Shown here in pieces: positions 6,493 through 13,493 of a stretch of DNA of 49,815 bases. Below the pieces are notes generated by a model, which worked only from the letters and a program-made list of their open reading frames with translations, did no database searches and was not told where the DNA came from. Source of the DNA: Ruminococcus sp. (GTDB lineage: Bacteria; Bacillota; Clostridia; Oscillospirales; Ruminococcaceae); contig SVNM01000006.1 in assembly GCA_015066875.1 (NCBI GenBank), forward strand, positions 1 to 49,815. Reading direction: 5' to 3'. Positions within the stretch are counted from its first letter, which is position 1. Every line of letters starts with the position of its first letter. Made by a program: the position numbers and the translations under genes.

Positions 6493-8118
6493 ATGTCTGA
6501 ACAAAAAATGTCGATTTCGTTCAGAGTTGACGATGGCGTTATTGAGCACAACAACCGAACTGTCATCGCAAAGAATGTTGACATTTCAAGAACGGAAGAT
6601 AACATTACATACATAAACACCGACATCAGAGATTTCTATAATCAGATTTTCGGCGAGGCACTCTCGGAGTACAACAGCCACCAAAAACGAGCTGACAGGA
6701 AAATTACCGATTACTACGAACACATCAAAAATTCGGGCAAAGGAAAGCTGTTCTATGAGATAGTTGTGCAGTTCGGCGATATAAACGATTGCGGCGTAGG
6801 CTCACGAAACTGGGAAACGGCGAAAATTATGCTGAACGTATATATGCAGGAGTTTGAAAAACGCAACCCAAACCTCAAAGTGTTCAATGCGGTTATGCAC
6901 CTTGATGAGAGTACACCGCACCTGCACATAGATTTCGTTCCCGTTGCCCGTAGGAACAAGAAAGGTCTGTCCTTGAAAAACTCAATGAGCGGAGCTTTGC
7001 GTGAACAGGGATTTTCCTCATCAAGCCGAATGCAGAATGAATGGACAGCTTGGTCTGAAAGCGAGCGTTCATATATGGAGCAGATTTTGCATAAGCACAG
7101 CTTGCTGCGTGATGACAAGAACATTCATCGGGAGCATTTGTCGGTTGAGGAGTACAAGGAGCGAGCACATCGGGCGGAAGAACTGCACAGAATACAGACG
7201 AGAATTACAGAGCTGAAAAAGAAAAGCACGGAAGAATACTCCGCCGAGGAAATCACACTTATTAAAAATCAGAATGACTTTCTCCGTTCCGAAATCACCA
7301 AACGAAATGAAACTATTTCTGCGTTGACTGAGCAGGTCGGAGCGAAGTTTGTGCCCGTGGATATTTTCAATGAAGATAAATTGCAATACATAGCGGACGG
7401 ACTTACCAGTGCCAAAATTCCGTTTGTGGCTGAAAGCAGTACATTATATATTCCCGACTATGGACTTAAAACAGCGAGTGCTATCTCTTCTCACTACAAG
7501 CCGACAGTGAATACCACTACAATTCGTGAGAGTATCGCATTTGACATAGACAGGCTGATATACTCCTCTGAATGCGTTGAGGACTTGCTGAACAAGCTGA
7601 AAGAGCGTGGTTACGAGGTCAAGTATGGAAAGTACATAGCCGTGAAAGCTCCGAATGCGGAAAGATTTGTGCGGCTGAAATCGCTGGGCGAGGATTATCT
7701 CCCGAAACAGCTTGAAAAACGCATAGCTGAAAGGGATAAATTCGCTAATATTGTTCGGAAGAAAATAAATGACAGCGGAGATTTCGACAGAAAAATCTAT
7801 GTTTCAGTTTTAGAAACGACTGTTGCGGTCAAGCAGTTCAGACTTACTCCCCGAAAGATTTACCCGAAGAAGATTTACAGCTACTACAACGACGAGAATA
7901 TCAAATATCTTGCCGAACAGCTCAAAACTATAAGCGAGTTTTCGTTCACATCCAGCGAGAGCGTCTACGCAAAGGCGCAGGAGCTGCAGCGTACTATCTC
8001 CGAGAACTGCAAGCACAGAATAAGGATACTCAATCGGTACAAGCACAGTTACAGCGTGTTAAAGAGCTGGCGAAGGCTTATGAGAGGATTGTTGAGGGGA
8101 ATTATGTGGATAATCTGA
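6493..8118 (+). CDS. MobV/Pre-type relaxase with frameshifted C-terminus
   Basis: Plasmid recombination (Mob/Pre) enzyme that nicks oriT to start transfer of the excised element. The MobV motif HLDESTPHLH lies at residues 136-145, supplying the metal-binding histidines and Asp/Glu; an AGGAGGT site precedes the ATG. The reading frame ends at 8118 in an odd basic stretch. From about 8000 the -1 frame instead encodes a coiled coil (ELQAQNKDTQ, then QLQRVKELAKAYERIVEGNY) to a TGA at 8166-8168. That is a far more natural C-terminus, so a one-base indel near 7990-8030 has probably shortened the tail. The N-terminal relaxase domain is intact. Confidence 0.85.
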   Translation: MSEQKMSISFRVDDGVIEHNNRTVIAKNVDISRTEDNITYINTDIRDFYNQIFGEALSEYNSHQKRADRKITDYYEHIKNSGKGKLFYEIVVQFGDINDCGVGSRNWETAKIMLNVYMQEFEKRNPNLKVFNAVMHLDESTPHLHIDFVPVARRNKKGLSLKNSMSGALREQGFSSSSRMQNEWTAWSESERSYMEQILHKHSLLRDDKNIHREHLSVEEYKERAHRAEELHRIQTRITELKKKSTEEYSAEEITLIKNQNDFLRSEITKRNETISALTEQVGAKFVPVDIFNEDKLQYIADGLTSAKIPFVAESSTLYIPDYGLKTASAISSHYKPTVNTTTIRESIAFDIDRLIYSSECVEDLLNKLKERGYEVKYGKYIAVKAPNAERFVRLKSLGEDYLPKQLEKRIAERDKFANIVRKKINDSGDFDRKIYVSVLETTVAVKQFRLTPRKIYPKKIYSYYNDENIKYLAEQLKTISEFSFTSSESVYAKAQELQRTISENCKHRIRILNRYKHSYSVLKSWRRLMRGLLRGIMWII

Positions 8119-8281
8119 TAAAGGCACAGAATGCTCGAGGAAATATTCCAAAAGCAAGGAAATTATGAAAAAAAGCTCTCACTTTGGTTAAGTTTTTCTC
8201 AACAAATACGCTGTGGACAAATCAAGAGAAATCGGGTATTATTATAACAGGAGCTCCAATAAACATACGGAGGATAATACT

Positions 8282-9388
8282 ATGCTTAAACTTGGTGAAA
8301 ACCTTAAAAAACACAGAACAAATCGTGAGCTGACGCAGGAACAGCTTGCGGATGTGCTCGGCGTATCGGCTCAGGCTGTGAGCCGCTGGGAGAATGGTAC
8401 GACTTACCCTGATATAACACTGCTGCCAACTATTGCAAGCTATTTTGAAATAACTCTTGATGAGCTTATGGGAATGCAGGATTTTAAAAGCGAAGAACAA
8501 ATTAAAGAATTGCTTGCTAAAATTGATGAAAACAGTAATAAGGGCTTGATTTATGAGAATATTCTGCTCTTAAGAGAGGCGGTAAAAACTTATCCCACAA
8601 ATTATCAGCTGCAATTCAGGCTTGTAAATCAGCTTACATTTTGTCAATTTAAAAACGGGCAAGGCTTATCAGAGGAAGAACAAAACGATCTTAATCGGGA
8701 AGCAGTCGAGATAGGAAACCGTATTCTATCACGCTGTAACGACGGTGAGATAATCCACCGCACAACGCAGCAGCTGTGTTATATCTATTCAAGGCTTGGT
8801 GAAACGGAAAAAGCTATTGAATATGCGAAAAAGCTCCCTGATATAGGTGCTTGCAGCACGGTAATTCTCGGCGATATATATGAGGGGAAACAGCAGAAGT
8901 TGCACCTGCAGCAAGCAGTTAAGTATTATACAAGCATATTCTGGTGTGATTTAAGGAATATGGCAGACCTTGAATATAAAGACGAAACAATGACTACAGC
9001 CGAAAGAATTGCAATACTGAAAAAAGCACTTGAACTTCTTGACCTCGTATATGAGGATGGTGATTATTTGAATTTCAGTGATACAGTTTCGGTCACACAC
9101 CGCTATATTGCGGCTATGGCTATGCTTGAGAATGATTATGAGCTTGCCTTGTCAAGCATTGAAAAAGCGGCGGAATTTGCGATAATTTCCGATACTCTAT
9201 CCGATAAGGAAAAACATACATCACTGCTTGTAAATCAAATCGAATATGTTGCAGTTAATATGATGAAAAACTATGATTTTACTGACTGTAAGGCGCTTTA
9301 TGACAAATTGCAGCAGGATAGATATAACGCTATTCGAGATGATAAGCGGTTTATAGCTGTTCTCGAAAAAATCAAACCGTATTGCTAA
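8282..9388 (+). CDS. XRE regulator with helical (TPR-like) C-terminal domain
   Basis: A 368-residue protein. The HTH_3 domain at residues 4-60 (LTQEQLADVLGVSAQAVSRWENG, then PDITLLPTIASYFEITLDEL) is followed by about 300 residues of amphipathic helices resembling tetratricopeptide repeats, as in many clostridial peptide- or stress-responsive regulators. I chose the ATG at 8282 because CGGAGGA lies 8 bases upstream; an in-frame upstream ATG at 8213 has no ribosome site. It is probably cargo of the mobile element. The target and inducer are unknown. Confidence 0.85.
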   Translation: MLKLGENLKKHRTNRELTQEQLADVLGVSAQAVSRWENGTTYPDITLLPTIASYFEITLDELMGMQDFKSEEQIKELLAKIDENSNKGLIYENILLLREAVKTYPTNYQLQFRLVNQLTFCQFKNGQGLSEEEQNDLNREAVEIGNRILSRCNDGEIIHRTTQQLCYIYSRLGETEKAIEYAKKLPDIGACSTVILGDIYEGKQQKLHLQQAVKYYTSIFWCDLRNMADLEYKDETMTTAERIAILKKALELLDLVYEDGDYLNFSDTVSVTHRYIAAMAMLENDYELALSSIEKAAEFAIISDTLSDKEKHTSLLVNQIEYVAVNMMKNYDFTDCKALYDKLQQDRYNAIRDDKRFIAVLEKIKPYC

Positions 9389-9440
9389 AATTATCAGAAC
9401 GTTGTTCGCTCAAAAAAAGCAATTAAACTCAAAAGATAGC

Positions 9441-9469
9441 TTGACATATCCTATATCCTGTGGTACAAT
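9441..9469 (+). promoter_or_regulatory. Strong sigma-A promoter for the acetyltransferase unit
   Basis: TTGACA (9441-9446), a 17-base spacer, then TACAAT (9464-9469), 30 bases before the leader-peptide start. It is one of the best consensus promoters in the window. Confidence 0.85.
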
Positions 9470-9499
9470 ATAACAGTAATCGAAAGGTAGGTGAATGAT

Positions 9500-9556
9500 A
9501 TGAGAAATTTAAATTACCGAAACGGGAGTATCTATCATTCACATTTTTATGCTTAA
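9500..9556 (+). CDS. 18-residue leader peptide
   Basis: A short reading frame MRNLNYRNGSIYHSHFYA with an AGGTAGGTG site just upstream, between the promoter and an intrinsic terminator. Its start codon lies in a perfect 10-base inverted repeat, GTGAATGATA (9491-9500) with TATCATTCAC (9533-9542). Its stop codon overlaps the left arm of the next stem. This is the layout of leader peptides whose translation controls attenuation of resistance genes. It is too short for homology, so the call rests on architecture. Confidence 0.6.
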   Translation: MRNLNYRNGSIYHSHFYA

Positions 9557-9633
9557 TGCAGTCAAAGCTACAATGTATATGGTGAAATTCAAGTGTTCTC
9601 GTTGTCGGGAACACTTTTTTGTTTGGCTGCATT
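9555..9633 (+). promoter_or_regulatory. Attenuator hairpins before the acetyltransferase
   Basis: The outer stem AATGCAGTCAAA (9555-9566) with TTTGGCTGCATT (9622-9633) is 12 base pairs (one G-U) and ends directly before the AAGGAG ribosome site. Nested inside is the terminator AAGTGTTC (9591-9598) with GAACACTT (9609-9616), followed by TTTTT. A ribosome paused near the leader stop would block the outer stem. Confidence 0.65.
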
Positions 9634-9644
9634 AAGGAGTTTAT

Positions 9645-10151
9645 ATGAATAGATTAAGTTATCTGCAATTAGAAAAAGAAAATGCTGAACATTTCGAACT
9701 TGCAAAACCTCTTTGGATTGAATTCAACAAGGAGGTAAATGAGCACGATGGTATCACTGAAACCGATGAAGAAATTCTGACGGACTTGAAACGCCGAATA
9801 AACATTCAAGGCAGCAGACCTGATATGCACTTCGAGATTGCTTTTATAGGTAGTACACCCGTTGGCATTTCGATGTTTGCAATCGACACAGGAACTATTT
9901 ACGGCTTATTGCCTAAAGGGTGTGGAACGATTATGGGTTTTTATATCATTCCCGAATACAGACGCAAAGGCTATGGAAAAGAATTGTTTGAGCATATTGA
10001 GGAGATTTTGAATACACAAAATTCGGTTATGCTATACCTTACTCCCGATGGTGTAACTGGTAAACCGTTTTGGAAAGCTGTGGGTTTTATTGATAGCGGA
10101 AAAATCGACCCGGATAATGAGATGGAAATTTATATAAAAGAAAAGACATAA
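9645..10151 (+). CDS. GNAT-family N-acetyltransferase
   Basis: A 168-residue GCN5-type acetyltransferase. Motif A is MGFYIIPEYRRKGYGKEL (about 97-114), where Arg106 to Gly111 forms the acetyl-CoA pyrophosphate loop; the end has the FWKAVGF beta-bulge motif. AAGGAG lies 5 bases before the ATG. It is the last gene of the mobile element, with its own strong promoter and attenuator, which suggests an inducible resistance-type function against an antibiotic or translation inhibitor. The substrate is not known; closeness to any named resistance enzyme was not established. Confidence 0.82.
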   Translation: MNRLSYLQLEKENAEHFELAKPLWIEFNKEVNEHDGITETDEEILTDLKRRINIQGSRPDMHFEIAFIGSTPVGISMFAIDTGTIYGLLPKGCGTIMGFYIIPEYRRKGYGKELFEHIEEILNTQNSVMLYLTPDGVTGKPFWKAVGFIDSGKIDPDNEMEIYIKEKT

Positions 10152-10180
10152 TGATCCATTTATTATCTTAAGCAGTTCTT

Positions 10181-10198
10181 TGGCTACAAATTGGCTAC
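10181..10198 (+). repeat. Paired TGGCTAC repeats, 11-base period
   Basis: TGGCTAC occurs at 10181-10187 and 10192-10198. The pair mirrors the TGGCAAC pair (minus strand) at 1419-1436. It is possibly an integrase or Xis binding site. Confidence 0.45.
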
Positions 10199-10222
10199 AC
10201 AATTTCTAAACAAATAAACAAA

Positions 10223-10262
10223 AACAGGACAGCAACCATAAGAATTGCTGTCCTGTTAAATT
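10223..10262. terminator. Bidirectional terminator at the element's right end
   Basis: AACAGGACAGCAA (10223-10235) pairs perfectly with TTGCTGTCCTGTT (10245-10257). T-rich tracts lie on both sides, so it may end transcription from the acetyltransferase and also from guaA. Confidence 0.8.
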
Positions 10263-10315
10263 TTGTTTGATATCAGCTCAAAACCGCTTGGTTATTACTC
10301 TCCCGAAACAGATTT

Positions 10316-10334
10316 CGGTATCAAAACGGTATCA
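10316..10334 (+). repeat. Paired CGGTATCA repeats, right end of element
   Basis: CGGTATCA occurs at 10316-10323 and 10327-10334, the same octamer and 11-base period as at 1609-1627. It lies 58 bases inside the core at 10392. A probable pair of integrase arm sites. Confidence 0.55.
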
Positions 10335-10391
10335 GTGAGCTGATCAAAGTGCCTTAAATCGCTTTGTTATGCGGTTTGTTTGAGCGTTTTA

Positions 10392-10404
10392 ATTACTCCC
10401 ACTC
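10392..10404 (+). other. Putative attachment core in the guaA 3' end (attR side)
   Basis: ATTACTCCCACTC covers the guaA stop codon and the last conserved codons (IEWE). It differs in one base from 1494-1506. Integration here keeps the guaA reading frame intact. The gap 10152-10392 holds only repeats and a terminator. Confidence 0.6.
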
Positions 10405-11394
10405 AATAGTTCCAACAGGCTTGGGAGTGAGGTCATAAAGAACACGGTTGATACCTTCAACCTCAGCTGTGATACGAGCAGTGATCTTGTGGAGAAGCGC
10501 ATAAGGAATCTCCTCAATAGAAGCGCTCATAGCGTCAGTAGTATTTATAGCACGGATAATAGCAGGCCAGCCCTCATAGCGTAACTCGTCCTTGACGCCG
10601 ACGCTCTTGATATCGGGGATAGCGATAAAGTACTGCCATACTGTCTTGTTAAGTCCTGCAATTTCAAACTCTTCACGGAGGATAGCGTCTGCCTCACGAA
10701 GAGCATTAAGACGATCACGAGTAATAGCACCGAGACATCTTACGCCAAGTCCGGGACCTGGGAACGGCTGACGGTCAACCATAGAAGCGGGAAGACCAAG
10801 AGCCTTACCTACAACACGAACCTCGTCCTTGAAAAGAAGCTTAACAGGCTCAACGAGCTCAAACTGCATATCTTCGGGAAGTCCGCCTACATTATGGTGT
10901 GACTTAACAGGCTTACCGCTCTCCTCAGCCTTGATAGACTCAAGAATATCGGGATAAATTGTACCCTGAGCAAGGAATGAAATACCGTCAAGCTTAGCAG
11001 CTTCCTCATCGAACACCTTGATGAATTCACCGCCGATGATCTTACGCTTTTTCTCAGGATCAGCAACGTCCTTGAGAAGATCGAGGAAACGGTCTGTTGC
11101 ATCTATATATACGAGGTTTGCGTCGAGCTGATTACGGAAAACTTCAATAACCTGTTCGCTTTCACCCTTACGCATAAGTCCGTGATTTACGTGAACACAT
11201 ACAAGCTGTTTACCGATAGCCTTAATAAGCAACGCAGCAACAACAGAGCTGTCAACTCCGCCGGACAATGCGAGAAGCACCTTTTTGTCGCCTACCTGTG
11301 CACGAACTTCGGCAATCTGCTCTGCGATGAACTTCTCCGCCAGTTCGGGGGTAGTAATTCTTTCCATTGAATCAGGTCTTACATTAGTATTCAT
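10393..11394 (-). CDS. guaA: GMP synthase ATP-pyrophosphatase subunit, lacking the glutaminase domain
   Basis: Amidates XMP to GMP in purine synthesis. The protein has 333 residues: the PP-loop LSGGVDSS (43-50), the ATP-PPase domain, and the complete C-terminal dimerization domain ending in GTIEWE. The usual bacterial enzyme is about 510 residues with an N-terminal class I glutamine amidotransferase; here it is absent, and nothing coding lies upstream. The start is supported by GAGGAG 8 bases before the ATG. It may be a split (archaeal-like) enzyme with a separate glutaminase elsewhere, or it may use ammonia. The 3' end is the integration site of the mobile element. Confidence 0.92.
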   Translation of the reverse strand: MNTNVRPDSMERITTPELAEKFIAEQIAEVRAQVGDKKVLLALSGGVDSSVVAALLIKAIGKQLVCVHVNHGLMRKGESEQVIEVFRNQLDANLVYIDATDRFLDLLKDVADPEKKRKIIGGEFIKVFDEEAAKLDGISFLAQGTIYPDILESIKAEESGKPVKSHHNVGGLPEDMQFELVEPVKLLFKDEVRVVGKALGLPASMVDRQPFPGPGLGVRCLGAITRDRLNALREADAILREEFEIAGLNKTVWQYFIAIPDIKSVGVKDELRYEGWPAIIRAINTTDAMSASIEEIPYALLHKITARITAEVEGINRVLYDLTPKPVGTIEWE

Positions 11395-11459
11395 AATACA
11401 CTCTCCTCAGCTATATACTTTGGTTTAATTCTGCAGATCCGCAGAAAAAACATATAAAT

Positions 11460-11488
11460 AATATACCACATAACAATTGATTTTTCAA
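11460..11488 (-). promoter_or_regulatory. guaA promoter
   Basis: On the minus strand: TTGAAA (11488-11483), a 17-base spacer, then TATATT (11465-11460). The leader to the ATG is only about 60 bases, so no purine riboswitch fits. Confidence 0.7.
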
Positions 11489-11565
11489 TAGTTTTTTTCA
11501 AAAAAATCTTTATTATTTTTTGGTGGAATTTAGTGGTAAAAGACGAAAAATCAAACAAATAGCAT

Positions 11566-11593
11566 TAAAAAGCCCTCTGATTAACAGAGAGCT
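11566..11593 (-). terminator. Terminator after tcdA
   Basis: On the minus strand AGCTCTCTG (11593-11585) pairs with CAGAGGGCT (11579-11571), followed by TTTTT. It overlaps the last codons of tcdA. Confidence 0.8.
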
Positions 11594-12294
11594 TTGTCGT
11601 TTATCAGAGCTTTTACTATCTCCCCCGCCATAATGAGTCCTGCAACTGGAGGTACAAATGCTGTACTTCCGATTGTTTTTCTGTGCGACTGGTCCTCCTC
11701 GCTCTGAGTCTTATGGGGTACGGGAGCCTCTGTGGAATACACGACCTTATGGTGATTAATTCCACGCTTTCTCAGCTCAACACGCATAACCTTTGCTAAG
11801 GGACACATACTTGTTTTGCTTATATCGGTCACCACAAGCTTTGAAGGGTCAAGCTTATTGCCCGTACCCATACTTGAAATTATGCCTGTGCCCAGCCTGT
11901 GAGCGTTTTCCACAAGGTTAAGCTTTGCGGAAACGCTGTCTATAGCGTCGGCGATATAATCAAACTGAGACAAATCCACCTCTGTGCCCGTATAGAAAAC
12001 CGGCAGAGCTGTAACCTTGCAGTCGGGGTTTATGTCGAGAATACGCTGTTTTGCTACCTCAACCTTAAGCTGTCCCACTGTGGAGTGAAGTGCAATAAGC
12101 TGGCGGTTGAGGTTTGTAATATTTACTGTATCGTTGTCGATAAGGGTGATTTTCCCCACTCCGCTACGTGCAAGGGCTTCAGCAGTATACGAGCCTACCC
12201 CTCCCACTCCGAAAACGGCAACGTGAGCCTTTTTAAGGAGCTCCACACCCTCTTTTCCCAGCAGAAGCTCTGTTCTTGAAAATTCATTGAGCAT
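11581..12294 (-). CDS. tcdA: tRNA threonylcarbamoyladenosine dehydratase
   Basis: An E1-like ThiF/MoeB-family enzyme (TcdA/CsdL) that cyclizes t6A to ct6A at tRNA position 37 using ATP. It has the nucleotide-binding GVGGVGSYTAEALARSG near the N-terminus, the DNDTV acidic motif, NLNRQ, and the late GSTAFVPPVAGLIMAGEIV segment. The total of 237 residues is usual for the family. I place the start at the ATG at 12294, which has GAGGT upstream; an upstream GTG overlapping the rodA stop lacks a ribosome site. It is last in the minus-strand operon with rodA and comM. Confidence 0.9.
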   Translation of the reverse strand: MLNEFSRTELLLGKEGVELLKKAHVAVFGVGGVGSYTAEALARSGVGKITLIDNDTVNITNLNRQLIALHSTVGQLKVEVAKQRILDINPDCKVTALPVFYTGTEVDLSQFDYIADAIDSVSAKLNLVENAHRLGTGIISSMGTGNKLDPSKLVVTDISKTSMCPLAKVMRVELRKRGINHHKVVYSTEAPVPHKTQSEEDQSHRKTIGSTAFVPPVAGLIMAGEIVKALINDKALC

Positions 12295-12308
12295 AATATT
12301 ATCAGACC

Positions 12309-13463
12309 TCACTTAGGATTATCGTCATAGAAAACATTATAGCTTCTTGCGCGGTGACTATAGACGCTGAGCACAAGTCCTATAACGACAAACATACTTA
12401 CCATAGCCGTACCTCCCGCACTTAAAAAAGGAAGCGGAACACCGATTACGGGAGCCACCTTAAGCACCATACCTATATTCATAACGCAGTGAGAGAGCAT
12501 AAGTCCGAAAGCTCCCATACAGATAAATTTCCCCATACGGTCACGTGCAATACGGCTGTCGCCGAATATTTTAAGGCAGATGTACATCAGGATTATTATG
12601 ATACCGACAGCACCTACATATCCGAAAACCTGTCCAGCATATGAGAAAATAAAGTCGTTGTGTATTTCGGGCACTGAGATGTAGTCCTTTTCATCGCCAA
12701 GCAGACCTTTACCAAGGACTCCGCCTGATTTAAGAGCCGAAAGTCCTAAATTCTGCTGATATTCCAGTCCTTCGGGATCAGTTCCCGGATTGACAAGTAC
12801 GAGAATTCGTGATTTGTGAACATCACCCAGAACGAAAAACCACAAAGCAGCTGCGGCTCCCGCAACAAGAAACGGAGCCACAAGCAGATATTTCCACGAA
12901 ATATCCGCTGAAATCATCATAAAAAGGAATATTGACGCAAATACAATTGCCGTTCCGTAGTCGCCCTGAAGTCCGATAAGGGCAACAGGAACTCCGCCGT
13001 GAACACACAGCAGAAGCATATTCAGGGGCTTGTTCATTTTCTCTTCAATACGTGAAAGATGAAGGGAAAAAGTAAGAATAAAGGCAATTTTCAGGATTTC
13101 CGATGGCTGAAACTGGATAAATCCCAGGTTGAGCCACGCTCTGTCATCGGCGCCCTCACGCTGGTATCCCAGCGACGTAAATACAAGCATTGTCAGTCCC
13201 AGCGCTATGGGAGCATATACAAACCAGAGCTTTGCAAGTTTTGAATAATCCAGAAGCGAAATTATCAGTGCCAGCACCACACCCATAACAAGTGAAACAA
13301 GCTGTGTCTGCCAGTAGCTGTCGCCAACCTTATCGAGCACTTTATTACTGCTTATTGAGAAAATCAGAAGCACGCTTATCACTGAGCAAAGCACCACCGC
13401 AAAAAGCAGTCCCACGTCAATGCCACTGCGTCTGACCTTTAATTTTTTGAATACCGATTTCAT
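12309..13463 (-). CDS. rodA: SEDS-family peptidoglycan glycosyltransferase (RodA/FtsW)
   Basis: A 384-residue polytopic membrane protein with about ten membrane segments. SEDS motifs are visible: RAWLNLGFIQFQPSEILKI, the QGDYGTA loop, NPGTDPEGLEYQQNLGLSALKSGG, PEIHNDFIFSY and GVPLPFLSAGGTAM. It polymerizes lipid II glycan strands together with a class B PBP. The long insertion and lack of a division-cluster context favour RodA (elongation) over FtsW or SpoVE, but the three are hard to separate. It lies downstream of comM and ahead of tcdA. Confidence 0.9.
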   Translation of the reverse strand: MKSVFKKLKVRRSGIDVGLLFAVVLCSVISVLLIFSISSNKVLDKVGDSYWQTQLVSLVMGVVLALIISLLDYSKLAKLWFVYAPIALGLTMLVFTSLGYQREGADDRAWLNLGFIQFQPSEILKIAFILTFSLHLSRIEEKMNKPLNMLLLCVHGGVPVALIGLQGDYGTAIVFASIFLFMMISADISWKYLLVAPFLVAGAAAALWFFVLGDVHKSRILVLVNPGTDPEGLEYQQNLGLSALKSGGVLGKGLLGDEKDYISVPEIHNDFIFSYAGQVFGYVGAVGIIIILMYICLKIFGDSRIARDRMGKFICMGAFGLMLSHCVMNIGMVLKVAPVIGVPLPFLSAGGTAMVSMFVVIGLVLSVYSHRARSYNVFYDDNPK

Positions 13464-13493
13464 TGTAACCTTCCTTGTTATTTTCTGTATTTA

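Noticed and set aside
7990..8168. Programmed -1 frameshift in the relaxase
   Set aside because: No X-XXY-YYZ slippery heptamer or following pseudoknot was found in the overlap; a plain indel is simpler.
10393..11394. guaA as a gene truncated by the integrated element
   Set aside because: The C-terminus is complete to GTIEWE. The missing part is the N-terminal glutaminase, on the side away from the element, and the start has a proper ribosome site.
11395..11460. Purine riboswitch ahead of guaA
   Set aside because: The leader between promoter and ATG is only about 60 bases and shows no three-way junction.
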